This document shows positions 1 to 6,443 of a stretch of 10,029 nt of DNA, in pieces. Numbering within the stretch: position 1 is the first letter of the stretch; every line of letters begins with the position of its first letter. The position numbers were made by a program, and so were the translations under genes. A model generated the notes under the pieces. The model searched no databases, was not told where the DNA came from, and saw only the letters and a program-made list of their open reading frames with translations. Source of the stretch: Deinococcus roseus (GTDB lineage: Bacteria; Deinococcota; Deinococci; Deinococcales; Deinococcaceae); the NCBI RefSeq assembly GCF_014646895.1, contig NZ_BMOD01000054.1, positions 1 through 10,029 on the forward strand. Direction: 5' to 3'.

Positions 1-934
1 ACTCTGCCCATTTTTGTTGTCTCAGATGAGTTTTTGCTGAATGGGCCAAACAGTCCCGCATAGGTGCAAAATCTCAGTTAACGAATTCACTGCCTCGATC
101 TGTGAAAAGCTCCTGTGGGAGACCGAGCGGAGGCAAACGGTTCTCCACCCCGAGCCTCTGATGGTGTTCATGTTGATCCAGCAGGATGCCCCTGAGGGTC
201 CGCAGGGTTTCGAAGGCGGACTTGGTGTGGCTGGTGAGGCTGAAATTCAGAAACAACGAGGTGCCTTCGTCCACCGCCACAGTGATCCAATAGCGGGAGT
301 GCATGGACCTGGTCTGAGGCCGTTTGTTTTTGCTTCTTTTCACCTGCAGTTTGCCGTCTTTGACGAAAAAGTCCAGCAGGGTGCCATCCATCTGGATGCG
401 TTCCCCGAAGGTTCTTTGGGGGCTGACCCCAAATCGAGGTTCCTTGCTCCTGGCGATTTCCTCGCCGTAACGCAAACGAAAGTAGGTTTTCGGGTCCTGC
501 TTTTCCCTTTGCCGCAGGCGGTTTTTGAGGGTGTTGTAGCTGGGTGTGACGAGGTTTTTTTCGCTGCAATGGTCGTGGATAAGGTCGAGCAGCGCCTGGA
601 GGGTGTAAGGGCGGAAGGTGGGGCTGCCCATGGGGATGAGCCAGTGCTGGTCGATCAGGGTTTGCACGAGGCGTTCGACTTCGGGACTCAGGGTGTGCTG
701 ATGAAGCTGATTTTTGCGTTTCTCCAGGAACTGCGGAATGTTGACAGCGTGCTGGTGACCGCCGAGGTTCAGGAATGTCTTGTAGTAACGGCGGAGGGTG
801 GGAACGGAAATGCAGGCTTTTTGGCAAAGGCTTGCTTCGTGGGCTTTGGGGATGCCAGTGCTGCCTCTGTCCCGGAAGTATGGGAGGAGGTGCTCCAGGG
901 CGTGGGTGGCGCGGGCATACTTCAGGGAGATCAT
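1..934 (-). pseudogene. DDE/rve-type transposase (TnsB/Mu-like), interrupted by an in-frame stop and cut by the window edge
   Basis: The frame opens with ATG at 934 (AGAGG directly before it) and runs 286 codons. Residues about 30-65 look like a helix-turn-helix region. The integrase core then starts with RIQMDGTLLDFF, holding the first catalytic Asp, continues through SRYWITVAVDEGTSLFLNF, and reaches ELFTDRGSEFVN, holding the second Asp. A TGA at 74-76 follows at once, before the catalytic Glu expected roughly 35 residues later. Beyond the TGA the same frame stays open for 24 codons to the window edge (DFAPMRDCLAHSAKTH, then LRQQKWAE), as if one sense codon, for example CGA, had become TGA. 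Family members of the TnsB/Tn552/Mu type cut and join transposon ends using the DDE triad. As it stands the product lacks the Glu and should be inactive unless the stop is read through. Any downstream ATPase partner gene would lie outside the window. Confidence 0.75.
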
Positions 935-1345
935 CCTCTCAGCTTACTGGACAGGATAGAAATCAAATCAGAATGCAGAGCTGTCTAGATTGATATCAGA
1001 ACAGACTGCAACTGACAGTCATGCAGGCACTGTATTCCCTCAATCCAGGCTGCTACCAATAGTTGGTCAGGAGGTTCATCTGTTCAGCAGATTTCTCTCT
1101 GCCATGGTCCAGGTGAACATCCAATCGGGATGGATGTGCTGCCAGTCACCAGGCTCCCAGCCTGCAGCCCCCCTTCTGTGAGCCAATGTTGCCGCTCCCG
1201 CAATGCCCGGAGCACTTCATGTGGACATTCAACTGGACCATGTTCACCTGCAAGCACGGCCCTCGAAGCCCACACATTCACCGCTCCTGTTCACCAGCGT
1301 TTTGATGTTTTCAAAATGCAGGACCTGCAAAATGCTCCCAAGTCC
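935..1345. other. 411-base stretch without a convincing gene
   Basis: This lies between the transposase start and the stop of the exported-protein gene. The part next to the transposase (935-1050) probably includes the transposon's end, but I see no clear terminal inverted repeat. A minus-strand frame from GTG at 1281 to TGA at 1084 would encode 65 residues (for example CPHEVLRALRERQHWL). It has a possible AGGAG just upstream but no recognisable motif, so it is either a small unknown gene or a remnant. An 11-base inverted pair, CAGGTGAACAT at 1110-1120 and its complement at 1240-1250, lies inside that frame. No RNA gene was seen. Confidence 0.4.
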
Positions 1346-3010
1346 TCAGCGAAACTCTGGCATGTACAAATTGTGGATGTTGGTGATTTCGGCAGCCAGC
1401 CCGGCCTCACTGAGATCGCCACTCTGGAACTTTAAGATTGCCATCTCCAATTCGAAATGTTTCAACAATCCCCTTCCGTCAAGGCACACATCACCACTCA
1501 GCACATGTTTTTCGCACAAATTGACCAGAACTGGAAACATTCGTTCTTTGGCGTGGAAGATATCCTCCAGCTGTCGGGGCCGGTTGTAGGGCCCGAAGTC
1601 CATCACCTGGCGGGTGCCATCTGGCCTCAGCACCACCGCACTTCTGTCAGTGATGTAAAGTGGCTGCGCTCCCTCCGTGAACACAAAGCTAAAGTATTGC
1701 TCTTCAATGGCATCCCGGTGAAATTCGATGGCCACCAACGACTGGTTTCTTGAGGGGTAAATCAAAAAGTCTCCATAGTTCAGCATGTTCCCGCTCACGA
1801 CGAGGGGAGAAATGTATTGCCCCACCAGTTCTCGCTCATCATCCCAAGACAACACCAGTGCTTTGGCACTGGATCGGTCTTTCAAAACCATTCCTCCAGC
1901 GTCATCAACAGGAACCGCCATGAAGGGAAGATGGAAAATCTGTTTTTTCTCGCATTTCTCCAGGCACGACCACACCGAAACCTCATGAAATCCATCCTCA
2001 CCTTCACCGATCAACACCAGGGTCGGTTGTTTGGCCCGGTCTTCATCTTTCCAGGGTTCCACAATGTCCAAGATTTGTGGGTTCAACACCCCCTCGATGG
2101 TCCTGGATTCTCCTGAAGCTGTGTCCGTCAAATAAACCCGGTCTCGCAACTCGAAGGCATATTCATGCTGGGCGTGAAAGGCTTGACGGGGCTGCTCCGG
2201 CCATTGTCCTGCAGCAGGCAGGGTGAACATGAGTTCAGGCTCCAGGGTGATGTTTTGCTCAGATTGAGGATCTGGTGGAAGCAAGCTCTCGTAGGCCCGG
2301 TGATTTTGATCCACCCAGAAGACACTGTTGTCGAGGCCAGTCTGCCCGTAATACAACGCGGAGGAGAGGACAAGCGTTTGGACTTTTTGGAGTTCGCTTG
2401 CGGTCTTCAAGAGATCATAAAAGTCCATGTTCAGGTACCTGAAATCCACATCCCCATTTTTCAACTGGTAATAATGGGATTTGCCTTCCAACATGTGGTC
2501 CACCAGCAAGGCCTGAGCCACATCGGGATGGTCTTCCAGCAGCACTGCTGGGGTGGGTGGTGTGTAAAAAAAGGTGTGGTCCCGACGGATGTGGGGGAAG
2601 TCTGCACTGAGAAAGTACGCGTTGATGGTGTTCCACTGGTCCTGGAATCCCGCATTGCTGTTCCACGTGAAGGAAATCTGGGAGGTGGGTTCAGGGGTCA
2701 ATTTCACAATGAATGACCGTCCTTGAAACTGGTACGTGTTCAGATAGGCTTCTTGCAATGGAGTCCAGTGTGGACTCAATTCCAGAATGTCTGACTGCAT
2801 GGCCTGGGTTTCCCAGTGGAGGATGGTACTGCGTGCATCCTGTGGAAATGAAAAGCACACGTCACCTACACCCTGGGAGCATGCTGTTTCCTGCCATCCC
2901 AGTTTCCGGGCAATGCCCTGGATGGCAGTCAGGTCAGAGGGAGCGGCGAGACTGTTGGTGCAACACAACAGAAGGGCGGTGCTGATGGTCATGTTCAAAT
3001 GCGTGTTCAC
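1346..3010 (-). CDS. Predicted exported protein, 554 residues, unknown function
   Basis: The gene starts at GTG 3010, with AAAGG nine bases upstream; the in-frame ATG at 2992 has no ribosome site. The N-terminus has a short polar stretch, a hydrophobic core (ISTALLLCC) and a type I-like cleavage site after SLAA (residues 20-23), so export is likely. There is no proper lipobox, although Cys16-Cys17 sit in the core. The mature part is mixed alpha/beta with no further membrane segment. Cys pairs at 44/52, 349/353 and 499/509 would suit disulfides outside the cytoplasm. The last 65 residues look helical. I recognise no enzyme motif or known family. It begins 13 bases after the 100-residue gene at 3024-3326, so the two may share a transcript. 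No good terminator is visible after its stop, only a weak GC-rich dyad near 1310-1335. Confidence 0.8.
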   Translation of the reverse strand: MNTHLNMTISTALLLCCTNSLAAPSDLTAIQGIARKLGWQETACSQGVGDVCFSFPQDARSTILHWETQAMQSDILELSPHWTPLQEAYLNTYQFQGRSFIVKLTPEPTSQISFTWNSNAGFQDQWNTINAYFLSADFPHIRRDHTFFYTPPTPAVLLEDHPDVAQALLVDHMLEGKSHYYQLKNGDVDFRYLNMDFYDLLKTASELQKVQTLVLSSALYYGQTGLDNSVFWVDQNHRAYESLLPPDPQSEQNITLEPELMFTLPAAGQWPEQPRQAFHAQHEYAFELRDRVYLTDTASGESRTIEGVLNPQILDIVEPWKDEDRAKQPTLVLIGEGEDGFHEVSVWSCLEKCEKKQIFHLPFMAVPVDDAGGMVLKDRSSAKALVLSWDDERELVGQYISPLVVSGNMLNYGDFLIYPSRNQSLVAIEFHRDAIEEQYFSFVFTEGAQPLYITDRSAVVLRPDGTRQVMDFGPYNRPRQLEDIFHAKERMFPVLVNLCEKHVLSGDVCLDGRGLLKHFELEMAILKFQSGDLSEAGLAAEITNIHNLYMPEFR

Positions 3011-3023
3011 TGCTTCAAGCCTT

Positions 3024-3326
3024 TCAGGTCACTTTGACATCACAGTAGACGTTTTGCGTTCCATCATCATAAAAGGAAAAGCTCCACGAAGTTGCCCACA
3101 TCCAGCAACCAAAGGAACGTGAGGCAATGTGTTCATCGTCAACCATCTTCTCAACAAGAGTGACGCATGGGATGGTCCTGCGTTTGTGGGGCTTCTTGAG
3201 GGGAAGTTCACATTGACCATGGCAGCGAGATTTCTGCTGAACGGTTTCCGTCCTGGTCACAAAAAAGGGGGACCGGGCAGCTGGTGACAGCTTCGGCAAT
3301 TCACCTCGCGCAACGCCCCTGTACAT
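3024..3326 (-). CDS. Small Cys-containing hypothetical protein, about 100 residues
   Basis: The frame runs from ATG 3326 to TGA 3024. The C-terminal two thirds looks coding: VDDEHIASRSFGCWMWATSW and then FYDDGTQNVYCDVKVT, with several Cys residues and an alternating pattern typical of a small beta-rich domain. The first 35 residues are basic and low in order, without a signal peptide, and only a poor AGG precedes the ATG, so the true start is uncertain; ATG 3147 (MVDDEH) is an internal alternative. The stop is 13 bases before the exported-protein gene, which suggests an operon. I do not recognise the family. The odd N-terminus could also mean that the 5' part was lost or shifted in frame. Confidence 0.45.
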   Translation of the reverse strand: MYRGVARGELPKLSPAARSPFFVTRTETVQQKSRCHGQCELPLKKPHKRRTIPCVTLVEKMVDDEHIASRSFGCWMWATSWSFSFYDDGTQNVYCDVKVT

Positions 3327-3443
3327 CCTGAAGGAAAACTGGACTGGTGATCACCCCGCTCACCCGGTACTCTTCTTGCAATCCCGAACACTGCTCGGAG
3401 GATTCACACCTTTTGGGAACAGCAAAGCGGTCACCTTGAGGTT

Positions 3444-3599
3444 TCAGCCTCCCCCAAAGCCAGAGCCATGCTTCGCGCACTGCGCAAGCACCTCCTGGTC
3501 CCAGGCCAGGTAGGCCTCCCTGTACGCTTTGAGGCAGTCCACCACTTCAACAGCAGCAATCCGGTCATGCTTTCTTGCAAGGTGCCCGGGTGAACTCAT
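3444..3599 (-). CDS. 51-residue hypothetical protein coupled to the membrane-protein pair
   Basis: ATG at 3599-3597 overlaps the TGA of the upstream gene (ATGA), the usual sign of translational coupling, since no strong Shine-Dalgarno site is present. The product begins MSSPGHLARKHDRIAAVEVV and continues as a probable amphipathic helix (DCLKAYREAYLAWDQEVL) with a Gly-rich tail ending GSGFGGG. It has no signal peptide or membrane segment. Its function is unknown; from position it is the third gene of the operon that starts at 4878. The overlap and the helix-forming composition are the only support, so it could be spurious. The 117 bases downstream show only a weak GAGG/CCTC dyad. Confidence 0.5.
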   Translation of the reverse strand: MSSPGHLARKHDRIAAVEVVDCLKAYREAYLAWDQEVLAQCAKHGSGFGGG

Positions 3600-4258
3600 T
3601 CGCACCCACCATCTCCACCCTCGCCGCCATATCCGGAATCTGCAGCGAAAGCCACCAACGCATCCCCACCAGCTGAGACCTGCAACACCCGTTTCTCGTA
3701 CAGGCTGTTCCAGGTGGATTCCTGCATCCCGCTGACTTTCAGGTACTTCAACACCGCCTCTTCCGGCCACTTCAAGCCCACCAGTTCACCCAGTGGGGCA
3801 GCGGCGGCGTAAGTCAAAGCAGAGCGGTTGTGCAGCATCTTGCTGATGGAGAGCACCATCCCGGTCAGCACGCACAGCAGCATCAGCGCAGCCAGATGCA
3901 AAGTCAAGGCAGGAAGCCAGTGGATCATCAGCACCGCAGCCAGCCCGGCACCGAACCACACATCCGGTGAGAACACCACACCTTTGCGGTGGTGGCGGCG
4001 GGCTTCAGCGACAAGCTCATCAAAGTATTGCTGCAAGGCCACCTCAGCAGACCTGCTCACCACCACACCGTTGCGGGTGGGGTAAGGCAGGCGGGTCAAA
4101 TCAATCACCCCATACCGGGTGAAGTGTTTGGCCCGGTACAACAATTCGAGCATGACATGCAGGTGACCGGGGAGGGCACTGCAGTGGAAGGTGCCCTCCT
4201 GAATGTGTGGACCGACTTCCAGGAAACGAACTTCAAAAGATTCACGGATGATGGGCAT
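3596..4258 (-). CDS. Two-pass membrane protein, 220 residues (paralogue of the upstream gene)
   Basis: AGGAGG at 4263-4268 is four bases from ATG 4258, which shares its A with the TGA of the preceding gene (TGATG); ATG 4261 is a less well spaced alternative. The layout is a soluble N-terminal part (about 1-95), membrane segments at about 99-115 and 117-137, and a cytoplasmic-looking C-terminal part ending in a Gly/Asp-rich tail. Landmarks match the upstream protein in order and spacing: a PGHLHVMLELL stretch near residues 30-40, QQYFDE near 78, an Arg/His-rich segment before the first membrane helix, and a helical region ending in TWNSLY near 182-187. This suggests an old tandem duplication. 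I recognise no known family and no catalytic motif. Tight overlap on both sides implies co-translation with its neighbours, perhaps as a hetero-oligomer in the membrane. Confidence 0.75.
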   Translation of the reverse strand: MPIIRESFEVRFLEVGPHIQEGTFHCSALPGHLHVMLELLYRAKHFTRYGVIDLTRLPYPTRNGVVVSRSAEVALQQYFDELVAEARRHHRKGVVFSPDVWFGAGLAAVLMIHWLPALTLHLAALMLLCVLTGMVLSISKMLHNRSALTYAAAAPLGELVGLKWPEEAVLKYLKVSGMQESTWNSLYEKRVLQVSAGGDALVAFAADSGYGGEGGDGGCE

Positions 4259-4878
4259 CATTCCTCCTCGGGGTAAGGCATTTGACCGCTGTTCCAGCGT
4301 TCCACGGTGATGTGCTTGTGGGCCAGGTAGAGACGGATCAGGTCGGCAAGGGGCAACTCTGGCTGCTGGGACAGCCACACCAGATCTTCTGCGGCTTCAA
4401 ACAAGAAGCGACGCCGGAACGCTGGAATTTTTCGGCGGCGCACCTCCAGAACCTGCAGGGCAACAAACACCACCAGAAAAATGGCCGCCAGCCCCAGCAA
4501 CCATGGGGAAGGAGACACACTTTGGTACACCACGCTGGCCACCAGCAGCAGCACAGCAAGCACCGAGAGCACCAGGTTCGCGGTGAGGGCCTGCTGGCGT
4601 TTCAGGTGAACTCTTGCTGCCTGCAGGTGCTGCTTGAAGTACGCCTCCAGGAAGGCTGCGTTGTCCGCTGGGCGCACCACAGCCACGGGCGTTCCATCCG
4701 GTGCAGGGAACACCAGGGTGGCTCCATTGAGCATTCCAGGACCGGTCTGGTGCTGGTAACGCGTGAGGAGTTCCAGCAGCATCACCTGCCGCCCTGGGTG
4801 ACCTTGCACGGTCACGGTGAGGACTTCCTGCCTGTCTGGGTCAGAGAGCAGGCGATGAACTTGGGTGGTCCGGGTCAT
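4258..4878 (-). CDS. Two-pass membrane protein, 206 residues (first gene of the paralogous pair)
   Basis: ATG 4878 is five bases from a perfect AAGGAGG (4884-4890); ATG 4881 and an upstream start at 4914 are less well placed. Residues 1-90 form a soluble part with a PGRQVMLLELL stretch near 28-38 and LEAYFKQ near 77-83. An Arg/Lys-rich stretch is followed by membrane helices at about 98-118 and 125-145, then a basic RRRK segment and a helical cytoplasmic tail (LADLIRLYLAHKHITVERWN) ending PYPEEE. Positive charges flank the membrane pair, so both soluble parts are probably cytoplasmic. It is colinear with the next gene, to which it is joined by a TGATG overlap. No family is recognised. The gene follows the ddrB terminator and a long inverted repeat, so it should have its own promoter in 4880-4985, which I could not identify. 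Confidence 0.75.
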   Translation of the reverse strand: MTRTTQVHRLLSDPDRQEVLTVTVQGHPGRQVMLLELLTRYQHQTGPGMLNGATLVFPAPDGTPVAVVRPADNAAFLEAYFKQHLQAARVHLKRQQALTANLVLSVLAVLLLVASVVYQSVSPSPWLLGLAAIFLVVFVALQVLEVRRRKIPAFRRRFLFEAAEDLVWLSQQPELPLADLIRLYLAHKHITVERWNSGQMPYPEEE

Positions 4879-4939
4879 CATGGCCTCCTTAAGTGTTGGA
4901 GCGAATCCCCCCATCAGGTGAAATACGCTCCACTGGTGG

Positions 4940-4967
4940 TTGAGGGAAAGCCCTGGCTTTCCCTCAA
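4940..4967 (-). repeat. 13-bp near-perfect inverted repeat in the leader of the membrane-protein operon
   Basis: Arms TTGAGGGAAAGCC (4940-4952) and its complement (4955-4967) are separated by two bases. On the minus strand no T-run follows, so it is not an intrinsic terminator for ddrB, which has its own. On the plus strand AACCTTTTT follows, but no plus-strand gene ends here. The outer TTGAGG/CCTCAA is shared with the stem-loops at 6424-6440 and 6672-6690. It may be an RNA leader structure or an operator. Confidence 0.6.
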
Positions 4968-4984
4968 AACCTTTTTCTGCACAA

Positions 4985-5009
4985 CAAAAAACCCCTGCTG
5001 TTGCAGGGG
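4985..5009 (-). terminator. Intrinsic terminator after the ddrB-like gene
   Basis: On the minus strand a 7-bp stem CCCCTGC/GCAGGGG (5009-5003 with 4998-4992) and a four-base loop are followed directly by six T residues (4991-4986). It starts 16 bases after the TGA of the ddrB-like gene and separates it from the membrane-protein operon. Confidence 0.85.
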
Positions 5010-5025
5010 CAGAGAGGAAGGTTTT

Positions 5026-5520
5026 TCAAGGAGAAGCAGCCGCGACTTTCTCCGGGTTCTGGTAGGCCTCCAGGGGCCGACCGTTGCAAGGACAGGTGAT
5101 CAGGGTGATGTAACGCACCGACTCCTCACCTTCTTTGAGGTGCTCGGGGTCGGTGGGGCGTGCCCCACGGGAGTATTTGACGATTTTGGGGAGCCCTAAG
5201 TTTCTTGGTGTCCACCTCCTCGAGCTCACGCCGCTTGTAGACCTGTCCCTTGTGGAACACGCATTTTTCACCTTCCTGACTCAAAAATTCACGTGCGCCA
5301 ATCAGGGACCAGTCAAACGTGTCGGCCATGGAAAGCGGCAGCACCAGGCCGCCTGCGGGGATCTCTCCGCTGGTCCAGCCGCGTTTGCCGTACTGTCGCA
5401 TGACGCTGAGCAGTTCATCTTCATTCCGGACCTGCACGGTGAGTCTCACGTGCCCAGAATGCCGGTGAGGTGCACCAGGATGGGCAGGGAATTGCCCTGG
5501 GGTTTGTCTTTGCCAGTCAT
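5026..5520 (-). pseudogene. ddrB: ddrB-like single-strand DNA-binding protein gene with two compensating frame changes
   Basis: ATG 5520 has AAAGGAG six bases upstream. The first 24 codons end at TGA 5448-5446. The sense sequence continues one frame back from 5449 (VRLTVQVRNEDELL, then YGKRGWTSGEIPAGG, FDWSLIGARE and YKRRELEEVDTKKL). At CTT AGG (5200-5195) it returns to the first frame (GLPKIVKYSRGARPTDPEHL) and ends at 5026. Joined, this gives about 164 residues. The motifs GWTSGEIP, DFDWSLIGAR-like, RRELE-VD and KYSRGA with a following DP-H match my memory of Deinococcus DdrB, which binds and anneals ssDNA during early repair after severe damage. The D. radiodurans protein, as I recall, has a longer disordered tail; here it ends KVAAASP. 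Either two indels inactivated the gene, or the reads are wrong, or recoding joins the parts. A split reading is also possible, with a 24-residue leader overlapping (GTGA) a GTG-started protein. Confidence 0.75.
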
Positions 5521-5541
5521 GCATCACTCCTTTGCCTGCCC

Positions 5542-5557
5542 TTGCGCGAAAGCGCAA
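5542..5557 (-). promoter_or_regulatory. Stem-loop just upstream of the ddrB-like ribosome site
   Basis: A 6-bp stem TTGCGC/GCGCAA with a TTTC loop on the minus strand lies nine bases before the AAAGGAG of the ddrB-like gene and after the ssb terminator. It has no T-tail. Its placement matches the stem-loops before ssb and the small membrane protein, although its sequence differs. Confidence 0.5.
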
Positions 5558-5560
5558 ACA

Positions 5561-5590
5561 TTAAAAGGGCACCCCCGGAATCGGGGGTGC
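5561..5590 (-). terminator. Intrinsic terminator after ssb
   Basis: On the minus strand a perfect 9-bp GC-rich stem GCACCCCCG/CGGGGGTGC (5590-5582 with 5577-5569) with a four-base loop begins eight bases after the ssb stop and is followed by CCTTTTAA. The T-run is short, so termination may be partial and allow read-through into ddrB. Confidence 0.75.
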
Positions 5591-5598
5591 CTGCTGTC

Positions 5599-6402
5599 TT
5601 AGAAGGGAAGATCTTCTTCCTCTGGGGGAAAAGCATCCTGGGAAGTGCTGCTGGACTGCGGTTTGCCCACCCCAACCGGTTGCCCCTGGGGTTTGGGGGC
5701 CTTGCTGAAGCGCTCCACGATCTCGAATGTTTCGGCAGCGAGAATGGTATTTTGGCGCTTGTTGCCTTCACTGTCCGTCCAGCTTTCGTTCTTCAGGCGG
5801 CCATCCACCAGCAGGGTGCTGCCCTTGCCTGCCTGCTTGACCAGGCTTTCGGCGTTCGCTTCCCACAGTTCCACCTGCACCCAGTGGGTTTTTTCCTGCC
5901 AGTTGCCGTCCCTGCCCTTCCAGGATTCCGTCACAGCGATGGAAGGGGAGACCACCGCTGCACCGCTCGGCACATAGCGGATTTCCGGGGCTTTGCCGAG
6001 GTTCCCCACCAGCCTCACCCAGTTGCGGGCGTTCTTCAGGCGGAACCCACCCTGCTGGTCTTGCACCAGGTCCGTTTCGGGACGGCTGACGTGGGCGATT
6101 TTGTGTTGTTTGACGGTCAGCTTGGAGTGCTTCTGACCATCTTGCTCCCAGGTCTCTTCCTGCACGCTGCCCTGCACCAGCACGGCCTGGCCCGCCTTGA
6201 AGATCTCAGCGGTGCCCTCTGCGCCCTTGCCGATCTCCACGCAACGCAGGTACCACACTGCGTCCCCTGAGGTGCCATCCGCTTTGGTGATGCTTTCCTC
6301 ACCAGCCACGGTGTACTCCACCACCGGGGTGCCGTTCGGGGTGTAACGAAGTTCGGGGTCACGGGTCAAAGCGCCAATCAGGATCACTGTGTTCACGTTC
6401 AT
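5599..6402 (-). CDS. ssb: Single-stranded DNA-binding protein with two OB folds
   Basis: It starts at ATG 6402, six bases from AAGGAGG (6409-6415), giving 267 residues; the frame is open further upstream but only this start has a ribosome site and the conserved MNVNTVILIG opening. OB fold 1 covers about residues 1-108 (LTRDPELRYTPNGTPV, then YLRCVEIGKGAE). OB fold 2 covers about 125-232 (NWVRLVGNLGKAPEIRYVPS, then THWVQVELWEANAE). A Pro/Gly/Ser linker of about 25 residues leads to the acidic tip EEEDLPF, which in SSBs docks repair and replication partners. Two OB folds per chain, acting as a dimer, is the Deinococcus-Thermus form; the linker is shorter than in D. radiodurans as I recall it. 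The usual neighbours, rpsF, rpsR and rplI, are absent, so this is probably an accessory copy. It lies between the small membrane protein and the ddrB-like gene. Confidence 0.95.
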   Translation of the reverse strand: MNVNTVILIGALTRDPELRYTPNGTPVVEYTVAGEESITKADGTSGDAVWYLRCVEIGKGAEGTAEIFKAGQAVLVQGSVQEETWEQDGQKHSKLTVKQHKIAHVSRPETDLVQDQQGGFRLKNARNWVRLVGNLGKAPEIRYVPSGAAVVSPSIAVTESWKGRDGNWQEKTHWVQVELWEANAESLVKQAGKGSTLLVDGRLKNESWTDSEGNKRQNTILAAETFEIVERFSKAPKPQGQPVGVGKPQSSSTSQDAFPPEEEDLPF

Positions 6403-6423
6403 GTACTGCCTCCTTGTTTCCTG

Positions 6424-6440
6424 TTGAGGCGAAGCCTCAA
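6424..6440 (-). promoter_or_regulatory. Stem-loop between the small membrane protein gene and ssb
   Basis: On the minus strand TTGAGGC, loop TTC, GCCTCAA lies three bases after the upstream stop codon and eight bases before the AAGGAGG of ssb. No T-run follows, so it is not a terminator. Its stem is the same as that at 6672-6690. It could pace translation of ssb, protect a processed end or be a protein or RNA binding site. Confidence 0.6.
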
Positions 6441-6443
6441 ACT

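Noticed and set aside
41..988. Long plus-strand frame of 315 codons
   Set aside because: It is antisense to the transposase, which has clear DDE motifs; the plus-strand product has no motif and no ribosome site.
2165..2716. Plus-strand frame of 183 codons
   Set aside because: It is antisense to the exported-protein gene, which has a signal peptide and a much longer frame.
3346..3355. Perfect 10-bp palindrome GGTGATCACC
   Set aside because: Short palindromes of this size are expected by chance, and nothing nearby supports an operator or attachment site.
4282..5199. Plus-strand frame of 305 codons
   Set aside because: It runs antisense across the membrane-protein gene, two hairpins and the ddrB-like gene; its His/Gln/Gly-rich product is typical of a shadow of GC-rich coding DNA.
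5524..5557. Starts at 5557 or 5524 for the central ddrB frame
   Set aside because: The residues read from these starts (RFRARAG, then a Pro/His-rich stretch) lie over the leader stem-loop and ribosome site and do not fit a DdrB N-terminus, whereas ATG 5520 has good spacing and a plausible first strand.
5470..6270. Plus-strand frame of 266 codons
   Set aside because: It is antisense to ssb and crosses the ssb terminator; ssb is certain.
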